Assembly: GCA_964590315.1 (NCBI GenBank)
Contig: CAZPVS010000003.1
Span: forward strand, 1 to 64,000
Reading direction: 5' to 3'
DNA: 64,000 nt
DNA from: JALRHH01 sp964590315
GTDB lineage: Bacteria > Patescibacteriota > Saccharimonadia > Saccharimonadales > JALRHH01
The notes beneath the pieces are model-generated. The model searched no databases, was not told where the DNA came from, and saw only the letters and a program-made list of their open reading frames with translations. This document shows positions 51,911 to 60,797 of this stretch, in pieces. The first letter of the stretch is position 1. Each line of letters opens with the position of its first letter. Position numbers and translations under genes: made by a program.

Positions 51911-52423
51911 CTAGTTTTGGCGGATCATTGTGTAGGCAGAGGTCAGCCTGCGATGTGCAAGCTGTGCATAGAGTCGAGGACTAAATGAGCCCCACTCACC
52001 TAATTGCTTGCGTTGGCGGAGGCTTAAGAAAGGCTTCAGTGTGTCAATAACATCCTGGTCTATCTTTCGTCCCACTCGTACGGCTTCATCGACGAGTAGG
52101 CGCGTCAGGCGCGTCAGAGCATACATCGTATCTGCTTCTGTATACGTACGAGGTAATTGTTCGCCTTTTATCATACGTGCTACGAGTCCAACACTGTGGA
52201 CTAAAATAGCGCGCTGTTCCCGCAAGAGGTGACGGCGCATATGCGGATATTCTTGTAGCGTGTCCTGCGCGACCCTGGCAGTGGCCAAAGTTTCGTCCAG
52301 GTTAATAAGCTCTTCTTCTATATGAATTTCTTCATTCCACAGCGGATGATTTCTTGTGGTGCGTACTGCACGCTGCAAATCGACAGCTGACAACTCTGCC
52401 AGCTTCTTCAGTGCGTTCTTCAA
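51911..52423 (-). CDS. Helical protein of unknown function
   Basis: The 170-aa product is predicted almost entirely alpha-helical, with many Arg, Leu and Glu residues (ALKKLAELSAVDLQRAV, YPHMRRHLLREQRAILV, LTRLTRLLVDEAVRVGRK). I recognise no family. The start chosen is TTG at 52423, because GGGAGGG lies 8 nt upstream. A longer frame beginning at a TTG at 52453 would add ten residues but has no ribosome site. It is the first of a two-gene unit with the thioredoxin-fold protein. A role in nucleic acid binding cannot be claimed from the sequence. Confidence 0.65.
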   Translation of the reverse strand: MKNALKKLAELSAVDLQRAVRTTRNHPLWNEEIHIEEELINLDETLATARVAQDTLQEYPHMRRHLLREQRAILVHSVGLVARMIKGEQLPRTYTEADTMYALTRLTRLLVDEAVRVGRKIDQDVIDTLKPFLSLRQRKQLGEWGSFSPRLYAQLAHRRLTSAYTMIRQN

Positions 52424-52581
52424 GGTAAATACCCTCCCTTCATGCACAAGCAATAATCATACCGGATGAGGCATATATTGTCAATATAAGGGCGCTCCAT
52501 AATCAGCATAACCACAATTAAGATATCATTAAAGATATTACCCTTGTTGGTGTATTTACAATCAAAACTAGCCACGCAAGA

Positions 52582-52610
52582 AAAATAACGGGGATTTCTC
52601 CCCGCTATTT
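52582..52610 (-). terminator. Terminator after the ribonucleotide reductase gene
   Basis: AAATAGCGGGG/CCCCGTTATTT forms the stem (one mismatch), with a 5-nt loop and TTTTC after it on the minus strand. It lies about 30 nt beyond the stop. Confidence 0.8.
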
Positions 52611-52640
52611 CACTATCTGCCGTGTAATGGGCTACTTACT

Positions 52641-55406
52641 CTACGAACAACCTGTTGTAGAACCACAACTGGTACAGACATAACAGCTTCCTGCTTTTTG
52701 CGTTTGATTACCGCAGTTGTAGCAAAGAGGAGCTGTATTATCCGCCTTCGTAGCTTTTGCTGGCTGCGCGTCGGATGGGGTCCGCGGAGATTCTTCTTGC
52801 ACAACCGTGGGTGTGGTTTCCGAAGCAGCCACCGATGTCACAACCTCATCAAGTAAGCTCGTTTGCTCTTCTGGCATGTCCTCGATAGAAGCAAGACCAA
52901 GTTCTAAGCGCTCATCAAATGATAAATAACTCAGAGCAAGTCGTTTTGCAACGTAGTCCATGAGAGATGAAGCAGTTCGGATATCTGGATCGTCCGTGAT
53001 ACCCGATGGGGCAAATGACATGCTTGTGAACGACTTGACATAGTCCTTAAGCGGTACGCCATATTGTAAGCCGTGGCTCAATGAGATTGCTAGAGCATCC
53101 ATAAAGCCAGCAAGTGTTGAACCCTGCTTAGCGAGCCGCATGAATACTTCACCCGGACGTCCGTCGTCATACTCACCAACAGTTAGATAGCCATGACTAC
53201 CGGCGACTGTGAAGGAGAATGTCTTGGAATTACGAGCTTTCGGTAGCGGCGTACGTATAGCACCCTTAACGATGAACTTATCGTTCAGTGATTCAATGGT
53301 AACGTCTTCCTTCTTGTCGCTGCCTTCTTTTTTGGCCATAGAAAGTGGTTGCGCAACCTTACAGTTGTCACGGTAGATAGCTACAGCCTTAAGTCCAAGC
53401 TTCCATGAATCAATATGCAGCTGCTCAACATCTTCTACGGTTGCCGATTCTGGCATGTTTACTGTCTTACTAATAGCACCTGAGATAAACGGCTGTACGG
53501 CTGCCATCATTTTGACATGACCAAGGTAATGAATCGAGTTATCGCCCATTGAACACGCAAAGACATTCTCATGCTGTTTCTTGAGGTGAGGAGCGTTGAT
53601 TATTGTTTTTTCTACATCGATGTAATTAACAATATCGTCTACTTGCTCCTTGTTGTAGCCAAGCACCTTGAGTGCGCGTGGTACTGTCTGGTTCACGATA
53701 CTCATCGTGCCACCACCGACCAGTTTTTTGACTTTAACAAGCCCGAGGTCTGGCTCAATCCCCGTGGTGTCACAGTCCATCATAAGACCAATCGTACCGG
53801 TCGGAGCCAGCACGGATGCCTGTGAGTTGCGAACACCGTATTGCGTACCTAGTTCTACTGCCTCATCCCAAGAGGTTGCGGCAGCACTAAGTAGCTCTTC
53901 AGAGACAAGTCCTGGATTAATATCATTCACTGCAGCCCGATGCTGCTTGAGAACGCTGAGCATGCCTTCACGGTCTTTGTGAAAGCCACTGAATGGACCG
54001 ACACGATTAGCAATCTTAGCACTTGTAGCATACGCGTGGCCTGTCATGAGGGCGGTAATAGCGGCGGCCTGGGCACGACCTTCTTCGGAATCATATGGCA
54101 GACCCTGGGCCATAAGCAATGCGCCAAGGTTAGCATAGCCAATACCTAACTCACGATATGCCTTTGCATTTTTCGTATTGCTTTCTGTCGGATATTCACT
54201 GTATCCCACAAGTATTTCTTGGGCAGTGAATATGAGCTCTACGGTGTGCTTGAAAGCCTCGATGTCAAATGAGCCATCCTCTTTGAGGTATCTCAAGAGA
54301 TTAATGGATGCTAGGTTACAGGCCGAATTATCAAGGTGCATGTACTCACTACATGGGTTAGAAGCATTGATACGGCCTGCATTCGGGGTTGTGTGCCACT
54401 TATTAATGGTTGTGTCGAACTGCATACCCGGATCGGCACACTCCCACGCTGCTTCAGCAAATTGGCGGAACAAATCGCGGGCTCGCACAGTCTTAACTGT
54501 CTTACCGGTAGTGACAGCCCGTAAATCCCAATTCTCATCGTTTGTAACCGCGTTCATGAAGTCGTCGCTGACACGAACCGAGTTGTTTGCGTTTTGATAC
54601 TGTACGGAGAAATTGTCCTTGCCATCAAGACTCATATCAAAACCATTTTCTTGGAGCACTCGAGCCTTGCGTTCCTCAATCGCCTTACACCATATAAACT
54701 CTTCAACATCTGGATGATCGGCGTTGAGAATAACCATCTTGGCGGCCCGACGAGTTTTACCACCACTCTTGATTGCACCTGCCGAGGCATCCGCGCCTCG
54801 CATAAAACTCAGGGGACCTGAGGCAGTACCGGCGCTCTTACCAAGCTTTTCAGCTGATGAACGGATGGTACTCAAATTGAGTCCAGCACCAGAACCACCC
54901 TTGAACACCATACCCTCTTCCTTGTACCAGTTGAGAATTGAGGGCATTGTGTCTTCGACCGCCAGAATGAAACAAGCACTTGCTTGCTGCGAGCGGTCTG
55001 GGGCGCCAATATTGAACCACACCGGTGAGTTAAAAGCAGCTCGCTGCGTTGCAAGAATATATTTCAGTTCTTCACGGAAGTCTTCTGCTTCTGCTTCTGT
55101 TTCAAAATAACTTTCTTGCAAACCCTGTCGTGTTACCGTATCGACAACACGGTCGATAAGCTTCTTAAGACTATCTTCACGTTCTTTTGTTCCAGGGGTG
55201 CCCGAAAAGTACTTTTGCGCAACAATATTGATAGCGTTCAGGGACCAACCTTCAGGAAAGTCCACGCCGAGCTGTTCAAAAACAGGCTTACCGGTCATGG
55301 GGTTCATGATAACCGAGTCTCTTTTTACCCATTTCAGTTGATCGTATGCTTTGCTTTTAGGGGGCGTAAATAAACGCCTGCGTCCCAGGATGGTGTTTTG
55401 TCCCAT
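52641..55406 (-). CDS. nrdJ: Adenosylcobalamin-dependent (class II) ribonucleotide reductase
   Basis: This enzyme reduces ribonucleotides to deoxyribonucleotides, using the B12-derived radical. The 921-aa product contains the redox cysteines (QQASACFILAVED and DNSACNLASINL) and the active-site Asn-x-Cys-x-Glu in NPCSEYMH. It also has the glycine-rich substrate-loop GGSGAGLNLSTIRSSAEKLG and a C-terminal segment with two CxxC pairs (CYNCGNQTQKAGSC, CTSCGSTTGC) that shuttles electrons or binds zinc. The length matches the vitamin-B12-dependent NrdJ/NrdZ group. GAGGG lies 6 nt before the ATG. It follows nrdR, with a structured leader (55524-55586) and an A-rich stretch. No cobalamin riboswitch (B12 box) is recognisable. 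Confidence 0.95.
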   Translation of the reverse strand: MGQNTILGRRRLFTPPKSKAYDQLKWVKRDSVIMNPMTGKPVFEQLGVDFPEGWSLNAINIVAQKYFSGTPGTKEREDSLKKLIDRVVDTVTRQGLQESYFETEAEAEDFREELKYILATQRAAFNSPVWFNIGAPDRSQQASACFILAVEDTMPSILNWYKEEGMVFKGGSGAGLNLSTIRSSAEKLGKSAGTASGPLSFMRGADASAGAIKSGGKTRRAAKMVILNADHPDVEEFIWCKAIEERKARVLQENGFDMSLDGKDNFSVQYQNANNSVRVSDDFMNAVTNDENWDLRAVTTGKTVKTVRARDLFRQFAEAAWECADPGMQFDTTINKWHTTPNAGRINASNPCSEYMHLDNSACNLASINLLRYLKEDGSFDIEAFKHTVELIFTAQEILVGYSEYPTESNTKNAKAYRELGIGYANLGALLMAQGLPYDSEEGRAQAAAITALMTGHAYATSAKIANRVGPFSGFHKDREGMLSVLKQHRAAVNDINPGLVSEELLSAAATSWDEAVELGTQYGVRNSQASVLAPTGTIGLMMDCDTTGIEPDLGLVKVKKLVGGGTMSIVNQTVPRALKVLGYNKEQVDDIVNYIDVEKTIINAPHLKKQHENVFACSMGDNSIHYLGHVKMMAAVQPFISGAISKTVNMPESATVEDVEQLHIDSWKLGLKAVAIYRDNCKVAQPLSMAKKEGSDKKEDVTIESLNDKFIVKGAIRTPLPKARNSKTFSFTVAGSHGYLTVGEYDDGRPGEVFMRLAKQGSTLAGFMDALAISLSHGLQYGVPLKDYVKSFTSMSFAPSGITDDPDIRTASSLMDYVAKRLALSYLSFDERLELGLASIEDMPEEQTSLLDEVVTSVAASETTPTVVQEESPRTPSDAQPAKATKADNTAPLCYNCGNQTQKAGSCYVCTSCGSTTGCS

Positions 55407-55523
55407 AGTACCCTCACTTATAGGTTTAATGATTGTTTTGTTGTTTGTTTAGAGTTCGCGGGTCTCTCTCGAGCTTATGTAAGAACCAAGTTTTTATGAT
55501 TCATCTAGAAACTCTTTTCCGCT

Positions 55524-55586
55524 TAGCTCCCCTCGACTCTGGTATGAAAAACGGTGGAGTACTTCCACCAGAAGCGGGGGGAGCTA
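55524..55586 (-). promoter_or_regulatory. Nested inverted-repeat element in the nrdR-nrdJ leader
   Basis: On the minus strand the outer stem TAGCTCCCC/GGGGAGCTA (9 bp) encloses two mutually exclusive stems: TCTGGT/ACCAGA (55538-55543 with 55567-55572), or GGTGGA/TCCACC around 55553-55569. No T-tract follows, so it is not a simple terminator. It lies about 120 nt before nrdJ and may be a regulatory leader RNA or a processing signal. Confidence 0.6.
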
Positions 55587-55598
55587 TTAAGACTATTT

Positions 55599-56072
55599 TT
55601 ACGTCTTAACACTCCCTGTTTTTCTTTCGCGAATTTGGATTAGTTCGCGTTCAAAGCCAGCTATATCCTTGAAGCGTCGATAAACACTTGCGAACCGGAC
55701 ATAGGCAACTTCATTTAATACTGCAAGCCGTTCCATCACTATTTCTCCAACTTTCGAGCTCGCTACTTCTTGATCGCCGCATGCATGAATGGTTTGTTCA
55801 ATATCGCTGACTAATCTTTCGAGTTGGAGGCTGGTAACAGGTGTCTTTTCTGCTGCTCGATACAGACCAGCTAATAGCTTCTCGCGATTAAACAGCTCCC
55901 TATTGCCATTGTTCTTAACGACGATTATCTGAGGTCGCTCAACCCGTTCATACGTCGTGAAGCGATGGTGGCACTGTTCACATGATCTCCGTCGTCGAAT
56001 TGCTTCTCCGTCAGTGACATCTCGAGATTCTATAACTTTAGTATCGGCATGCTGACATTGGCTACATTTCAT
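55599..56072 (-). CDS. nrdR: Transcriptional repressor NrdR
   Basis: NrdR senses dATP/ATP through an ATP-cone domain and represses ribonucleotide reductase operons. The 157-aa product has the zinc ribbon (CSQCQH at residues 3-8; CEQCHHRFTTYERV) and the ATP-cone (residues about 49-139, PQIIVVKNNGNRELFNREKL; VYRRFKD at the end). The start is the ATG at 56072, preceded by GGAGG at 5 nt; a GTG at 56078 is a less likely start. It is upstream of nrdJ, its expected target. A single imperfect NrdR-box-like sequence lies at about 56168-56183, but the second half-site could not be found. Confidence 0.95.
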   Translation of the reverse strand: MKCSQCQHADTKVIESRDVTDGEAIRRRRSCEQCHHRFTTYERVERPQIIVVKNNGNRELFNREKLLAGLYRAAEKTPVTSLQLERLVSDIEQTIHACGDQEVASSKVGEIVMERLAVLNEVAYVRFASVYRRFKDIAGFERELIQIRERKTGSVKT

Positions 56073-56220
56073 ACACACCTCCTTTGTCTGTATCGGTATA
56101 CTCCGCGGAGAATACTTGAATAGACAAATTATGTATTCATTTTGAACGTACCAGTGCTATAAGCTAATCCCCATATATAGCGCTTGTAGTTATAAGCATA
56201 GCCCCACCCATGGCGTTTTG

Positions 56221-56249
56221 CAAGTAAATAACGGTGTATTATTTACTTG
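56221..56249 (-). repeat. 11-bp perfect inverted repeat across the ftsZ stop codon
   Basis: CAAGTAAATAA and TTATTTACTTG, separated by 7 nt, include the ftsZ TAA (56243-56245). There is no T-tract; it could be a weak terminator or an mRNA 3'-end hairpin. Confidence 0.7.
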
Positions 56250-57571
56250 TCTTTTTCTTCGGTAGAATCGTCTTTTTTATCAGCGGATTCTGTCTGACCG
56301 CGCAGTTTTTTAAGCCGGCGCAAAAATGAAGGTTTTTCTAGCTCTTCATCGTCATGCTCAAAGAGATTTCCCACTACCGGTTCGGTCGGAGTTTGATGCT
56401 CATGTTTTTGAGAATCCTCTTCGTTTGAGTCGATGGACCAGATATTAGGCAATGGAGCATCAGAGTTGAATCCATCTCTGTCTTCTTTACCTGATTCTAA
56501 ATTAACGTCCATGTCTTTCATGAGACTATCTTCCACCTTTGTCTCAGAAGATGGTACGGTGACGGCAGATGCTGATTCTACGTTCTGTTGTTGGGGCGCA
56601 CGTTCCTGAAAATATGAAGCATCAAAGCCCGTTGCGACAACGGTAATGATGACCTCTCCCTCGAGCTCAGGGTTGATAGTCGCCCCAAAAATAATATTGG
56701 CATCAGGGTCTGCAGCGGTGGTGATTGTCTCTGCGGCAACATTAATTTCATGCATGGACATGTCCATGCCGCCGATAACGTTAAAGAGTACGCCACGGGC
56801 ACCATCTATGGAAACTTCAAGCAGTGGTGATTCTACGGCTTGCTGAGCAGCCTTCACTGCTCGGTCCTCACCAGAGGCGCGACCAATACCCATAAGGGCA
56901 GACCCGGCATTGCTCATGACGGCTTTGACATCCGCAAAGTCCAGGTTGATGAGACCATGTACCGTAATCAAATCAGAGATCCCCTGCACGCCTTGACGCA
57001 ATACATCATCCGCTACCTTAAATGCTTCGAGAAGTGGTGTTGAACGGTCAATAGTCTGTAGGAGACGATCGTTCGGAATAACTATCAAGGTGTCTGCCGC
57101 ACTCCGCAGATTCGCTACGGCCGCCTCAGCGTTACGGCGTCGTTTATCACCTTCGAATGCAAATGGTTTTGTTGCGAATCCTACAACAAGTGCTCCTGCC
57201 TCTTTCGCTGCTTCTGCCACTACGTGACCAGCGCCACTGCCGGTACCGCCACCGGCACCAAGCGTAATGAACACCATGTCGGCACCAGATACTACTTTTT
57301 TAATCTCGTCGATAGATTCCAGTGCGGCACGCTCACCCACAACAGGATCAGCACCTGCGCCTAGACCCCGCGTTGTATCACTGCCAATATGGATTTTAAC
57401 TTGTGCTTCGGAGAAATGAAGTGCCTGGGCATCAGTATTAATGGCGATGAACTCTACGTTTTCTACCCCCGCTTCAATCATACGGTTAACCGCGGCACCA
57501 CCAGCACCCCCCACACCAATAACCTTAATACGCGCAAACGTTTCGATAGCCGGTGCAACTTGTTGTGGCAT
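56243..57571 (-). CDS. ftsZ: Cell division protein FtsZ
   Basis: FtsZ is the tubulin-like GTPase that forms the Z-ring. The 442-aa product has the G1-type loop VIGVGGAGGAAVNRM, the tubulin signature GGGTGSG at residues 107-113, and the synergy motif region NLDFADVKAVM. It also has a long acidic linker (about 320-410) and a C-terminal peptide with KPSFLRRLKKL that should bind FtsA (the canonical form is PAFLR). AAGGAAGG lies 8 nt before the ATG. It has its own promoter (57675-57703) and follows ftsA with a 139-bp gap. Confidence 0.97.
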   Translation of the reverse strand: MPQQVAPAIETFARIKVIGVGGAGGAAVNRMIEAGVENVEFIAINTDAQALHFSEAQVKIHIGSDTTRGLGAGADPVVGERAALESIDEIKKVVSGADMVFITLGAGGGTGSGAGHVVAEAAKEAGALVVGFATKPFAFEGDKRRRNAEAAVANLRSAADTLIVIPNDRLLQTIDRSTPLLEAFKVADDVLRQGVQGISDLITVHGLINLDFADVKAVMSNAGSALMGIGRASGEDRAVKAAQQAVESPLLEVSIDGARGVLFNVIGGMDMSMHEINVAAETITTAADPDANIIFGATINPELEGEVIITVVATGFDASYFQERAPQQQNVESASAVTVPSSETKVEDSLMKDMDVNLESGKEDRDGFNSDAPLPNIWSIDSNEEDSQKHEHQTPTEPVVGNLFEHDDEELEKPSFLRRLKKLRGQTESADKKDDSTEEKDK

Positions 57572-57674
57572 GCCTTGATTTCCTTCCTTATGGACGTTAT
57601 ACGAATAATACCGTTAGGAAACAGGAGTTATCCATGTTTTCTGAGTAATACATCGTAAACTATGTTATAGGAGG

Positions 57675-57703
57675 AGTATACCCGATGATGCGCTTGCATT
57701 CAA
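57675..57703 (-). promoter_or_regulatory. Putative ftsZ promoter
   Basis: TTGAAT (57698-57703), a 17-bp spacer and TATACT (57675-57680), about 100 nt upstream of ftsZ. Confidence 0.65.
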
Positions 57704-57710
57704 TTACTGA

Positions 57711-58940
57711 CTAGCGCTTAAACCTGCGGAATAACCCCTCGACCATTCCAAACACACTGGCATTTGGCTGACCACCATTCATCGCATCCGATGGCACAAG
57801 CAGCATATCGAGCATCATAAGACCGACTGAAGCGGCATATGACGGGTCCTGAACGGTATCAATCAGCCCACCCATTGGCTGGAGGGTTCCGACTCGTGCA
57901 GCAAGTTGGAGCTTGTCTTTCGCAAATTCTGCAAGACCGGGCAACTTAGCGGTACCACCGACGAGCACCACTCCTCCTGGGAGTTTCCGTGAACGATGAA
58001 TTTTCTTCAGTTCTTTGTCAACGAGTTCGAGTAGTTCTTCTATACGCGCTTCTGTGATGAGATGTACATCATCGGCAACGAACTCGTGCTTTGTTCCAGC
58101 GACCTCCACAGTCATAGTACCGCTTGGTCGATCCGAGGCAAGACTTGCATGCTTCAATTTTACGTGCTCAGCAACATCAAGGTCTGTTTTCAATCCGATT
58201 GCCAAATCATTTGTAACATTGATACCCCCGACAGGTAATACGGCCACGTGTTGCACCTCGCCATCCTCAATCACCACAATATTCGTCGTACCAGCCCCGA
58301 TGTCGAGCAATAAGGTGCCTGATTCTTTTTGTTGGCGGTTCAGTACCGCCTCGGCAGCTGCAAGACTGGACACGGTCCGATGCATGGGGTGGACCTTCGC
58401 TCGTTCCATAACAAGATCGAGGTTTCGTAGATTAGGAGTCGATGCGGTCACGATATGAGTGTCTACTTCGAGCCTTACACCATGCATACCAACTGGGTCC
58501 TTGATATTTTCCTGGCCATCAACACTGTAATTCTTGGCAAAAACTTGGATTATTTCACGATTTGGTGGGAGCTGAACAATAGTTGCAGCCTCTTCCACAC
58601 GTAAGCGATCGTTGGCGTCTATTTCACGATTAGCGGCACTGATTGCAATAACTCCCTCAGAGTTAATACCTGCTACGTGTGAGCCATTGACATTCACTGT
58701 CGCACTTTGCACATGTACTCCTGACACGCGCTCGGCTTCTGTAACTGCTTGTACAATTGCATCAACAACATCATCAACATGCACAATAGAACCTTTACGC
58801 ATGCCCAAATTAGCGGAGCTACCGTGACCAATCACGGACAGGCGCGTCGGATCCGCTGCGTCTACCATACCCACGACACAGCGAACCATACTAGTTCCTA
58901 TGTCGAGTCCGAAATAATGTTGCGATGACTGATCGCGCAT
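57711..58940 (-). CDS. ftsA: Cell division protein FtsA
   Basis: FtsA is the actin-like protein that tethers FtsZ to the membrane. The 409-aa product has the actin-family phosphate and adenosine motifs (GLDIGTSMVRCVVG; LLDIGAGTTNIVVI; VVLVGGTAKLPGL) and a 1C domain. It ends in an amphipathic helix (VFGMVEGLFRRFKR) for membrane binding. The start is the ATG at 58940; a frame extending to a TTG at 58976 adds 12 residues (MLLSILKRYTAC) with no motif. TATACT lies 6 nt before this ATG and TTGCTT 18 bp further up, which implies a leaderless message. The stop of map lies only 37 bp upstream. Confidence 0.95.
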   Translation of the reverse strand: MRDQSSQHYFGLDIGTSMVRCVVGMVDAADPTRLSVIGHGSSANLGMRKGSIVHVDDVVDAIVQAVTEAERVSGVHVQSATVNVNGSHVAGINSEGVIAISAANREIDANDRLRVEEAATIVQLPPNREIIQVFAKNYSVDGQENIKDPVGMHGVRLEVDTHIVTASTPNLRNLDLVMERAKVHPMHRTVSSLAAAEAVLNRQQKESGTLLLDIGAGTTNIVVIEDGEVQHVAVLPVGGINVTNDLAIGLKTDLDVAEHVKLKHASLASDRPSGTMTVEVAGTKHEFVADDVHLITEARIEELLELVDKELKKIHRSRKLPGGVVLVGGTAKLPGLAEFAKDKLQLAARVGTLQPMGGLIDTVQDPSYAASVGLMMLDMLLVPSDAMNGGQPNASVFGMVEGLFRRFKR

Positions 58941-58946
58941 GCAAGC

Positions 58947-58976
58947 AGTATACCGCTTAAGGATTGAGAGAAGCAA
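58947..58976 (-). promoter_or_regulatory. Putative ftsA promoter (leaderless)
   Basis: TTGCTT (58971-58976), an 18-bp spacer and TATACT (58947-58952), ending 6 nt before the ATG. Confidence 0.55.
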
Positions 58977-58977
58977 G

Positions 58978-59730
58978 CTAAAGTGTCGTTAAGATCTCAG
59001 CACCATTATCAGTAATCAGAACTGTGTGTTCAAAATGCGCCGCGAACGAGTCATCTTGTGTCAAAATTGTCCAATCATCTTGAGCGATATACACTTTGTC
59101 CGTCCCTAGAGTTGCCATAGGCTCTATAGCTATCGTCATTCCAGACTTAAGCATATCTCCACTGTTGGCTTTGCCATAATTCGGAATGTTCGGATCTTCG
59201 TGTAATTCATGGCCTACCCCGTGACCAACTAAATCACGAACAATGCCGTATCCACCCGTGCGTAATACCGTTTCAATGGCGTTGCCGATTGTCCCTATCC
59301 GCACCCCATCTCGCACAGCATCAATACCGGCATACATTGACCGTTCAGTAGTTGCCACCAAGTCATGAACACGCCGAGGGGCGTCTCCTACTACGACACT
59401 CGTGGCAGCATCGGTAATCATACCCCTGTATAAAACACCAAAATCCATACTCACTATATCACCGTTGTTTATCTCTTTTGTTGTACGAGGGATACCATGC
59501 ACAACTTCGTTATTAACGGATACACAGAGTACATCTGGGAACCCCTGATAGCCTAAGAATGCTGGTTTTCCGCCCAGTTTATCAAGCTCTCTCCGTGCCT
59601 CATCCGCTAAGTCCTGGGTGGTCATATTGGCACTAATGACGGTACGTAGGTGTGCAAGTACTGTAGCAAGCATCTTGCCGCTTTCGCGCATTGCGGTAAT
59701 TTCATCAGTGGTCTTAATCTTGGTGTACAT
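58978..59730 (-). CDS. map: Methionine aminopeptidase, type I
   Basis: This enzyme removes the initiator Met from nascent proteins. The 250-aa product has the standard pita-bread fold ligands: Asp in SMDFGVLYRG and ITDAATSVVVG, His in VGHGVGHELHEDP, Glu in GMTIAIEPM, and a late Glu in FEHTVLIT; HGIPRTTK holds the conserved substrate-site His. The length is typical. It overlaps adk by 17 bp, so both are probably co-transcribed and coupled (adk, then map). AGGG lies upstream of the ATG. Confidence 0.97.
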   Translation of the reverse strand: MYTKIKTTDEITAMRESGKMLATVLAHLRTVISANMTTQDLADEARRELDKLGGKPAFLGYQGFPDVLCVSVNNEVVHGIPRTTKEINNGDIVSMDFGVLYRGMITDAATSVVVGDAPRRVHDLVATTERSMYAGIDAVRDGVRIGTIGNAIETVLRTGGYGIVRDLVGHGVGHELHEDPNIPNYGKANSGDMLKSGMTIAIEPMATLGTDKVYIAQDDWTILTQDDSFAAHFEHTVLITDNGAEILTTL

Positions 59731-60274
59731 CAGTAAGCCCTGTGGAAGCTATCGCTCGCACGATGTCCTCGTGAATCGCTTCTACTTCACCTTCGCCATT
59801 AACTTCAAACACCGGTACGCCACTCTCCTTAAACTCTGCAATGATTGGTTGCGTGGCTAGTTCATATTCACGGAACCGTTCCAGAATAACCGCCTTCTGA
59901 TCATCTTGACGGCCACGAGACAGCAGGCGCTCTAATACTACCTCTTCAGAGGCCTGTAAGTGTATGACAGCCGTAATGTGTAACTGGCCATGCTTACGTT
60001 GAGTCAATAACCAGTCGGCTTGCGCTACGGTACGGGGAAAGCCATCCATAACAAACTCATGGTGCGTATCAACAATACGAAATATCTTTTGAACTAGCGA
60101 AATAATTTCCGCATCATCGAGTAATTTTCCTTCAAGCATCTGCCGTCGGCGCTGACCGCTTATAAGCATTCGGAGAAACTCACCCGTGGAAAGCCATGGA
60201 TAGCCGAGTCGATCCGCAAGTAAACGACCCTGTGCGCTTTTGCCGGAACCGGCAACGCCCATAAATACAATCAT
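59714..60274 (-). CDS. adk: Adenylate kinase-type nucleotide kinase
   Basis: The product (186 aa) interconverts AMP, ADP and ATP. The Walker A loop is GVAGSGKSAQGRLLA, the AMP site DGFPRTVAQADWLL, and the lid region RGRQDDQKAVILERFREYE. It is the short form, without a zinc-binding LID insertion. The Gly-rich loop deviates slightly from GxPGxGKGT, and GEFLR is used where many have GDMLR. Family members of this kind in Patescibacteria may also be annotated as nucleoside monophosphate kinases, and the exact substrate is inferred. It overlaps the upstream YqeY-like gene by 4 bp (ATGA) and map by 17 bp. Confidence 0.9.
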   Translation of the reverse strand: MIVFMGVAGSGKSAQGRLLADRLGYPWLSTGEFLRMLISGQRRRQMLEGKLLDDAEIISLVQKIFRIVDTHHEFVMDGFPRTVAQADWLLTQRKHGQLHITAVIHLQASEEVVLERLLSRGRQDDQKAVILERFREYELATQPIIAEFKESGVPVFEVNGEGEVEAIHEDIVRAIASTGLTDVHQD

Positions 60275-60729
60275 GTTGAGGCGATCCTCGCTTTCACAGC
60301 TGCTGCTATACGAGCACCGTCAGCACCGGAACCAGCAAGCATCTTCACCTTGCCTATAGCCTGACCCATCCGTTCTTTCGTAATACCACCTAGCTCTTGC
60401 TCGACAACGGCAACAAACGAAGCTATTTCTTCATCAGTGGCTTGGGCGGGCAGATACTGTTCGATCACTCGTTTCTCGGCCAGTTCGGAATCAGCCTTCT
60501 GATGATTACCCCCCTGCTTGTAGAGATCGGCACTTTCTTGACGTTTTTTGGCTTCTTTTGAGAAAAGGTCAATGATCTCAATGTCGCTTAGACCCGTATC
60601 ACGGATGCCCTTTGCCACTTCAGCATACAAAATAGCACTCTTTAGGCCTCTAAGGGTAGTGGTCAGCTCTTTATCACCACTGAGCATAGCGGTTTTTAAA
60701 TCGCGAGTTAGTTGGTCTTTAATATTCAT
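60271..60729 (-). CDS. YqeY/GatB-tail domain protein
   Basis: YqeY-like proteins resemble the C-terminal tail of the GatB subunit of tRNA amidotransferase; the precise role of the free proteins is uncertain. The 152-aa product shows MNIKDQLTRDLKTAMLSGDK, IIDLFSKEAKKRQESADLY and the conserved IEQYLPAQATDEEI. It also has GQAIGKVKMLAG and ends with GARIAAAVKARI. The start is the ATG at 60729, because a TACACT box lies 7 nt upstream with TTGTAT 18 bp further; an ATG at 60735 is two residues longer. It begins the yqeY-adk-map unit, downstream of the rpsU terminator. Confidence 0.92.
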   Translation of the reverse strand: MNIKDQLTRDLKTAMLSGDKELTTTLRGLKSAILYAEVAKGIRDTGLSDIEIIDLFSKEAKKRQESADLYKQGGNHQKADSELAEKRVIEQYLPAQATDEEIASFVAVVEQELGGITKERMGQAIGKVKMLAGSGADGARIAAAVKARIAST

Positions 60730-60736
60730 CCCCATA

Positions 60737-60766
60737 AGTGTACCAGAGATTTCACCCCTGATACAA
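60737..60766 (-). promoter_or_regulatory. Putative yqeY-adk-map promoter (leaderless)
   Basis: TTGTAT (60761-60766), an 18-bp spacer and TACACT (60737-60742), ending 7 nt before the ATG at 60729. Confidence 0.55.
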
Positions 60767-60768
60767 AT

Positions 60769-60796
60769 GAAAAGGACCCGCTATCGGGTCCCTTTC
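60769..60796 (-). terminator. Terminator after rpsU
   Basis: GAAAGGGACCCG/CGGGTCCTTTTC forms a strong stem with a 4-nt ATAG loop; on the minus strand TTTTCATTTG follows. It lies directly behind the rpsU stop. Confidence 0.85.
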
Positions 60797-60797
60797 A

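Noticed and set aside
55407..55598. Cobalamin riboswitch before the B12-dependent reductase
   Set aside because: No B12 box or conserved core sequence is seen; the inverted repeats there have a different layout.
56168..56183. NrdR-box-like CCATATATAG upstream of nrdR
   Set aside because: NrdR sites normally occur in pairs about three helical turns apart; no second box was found, and it is not placed before nrdJ.
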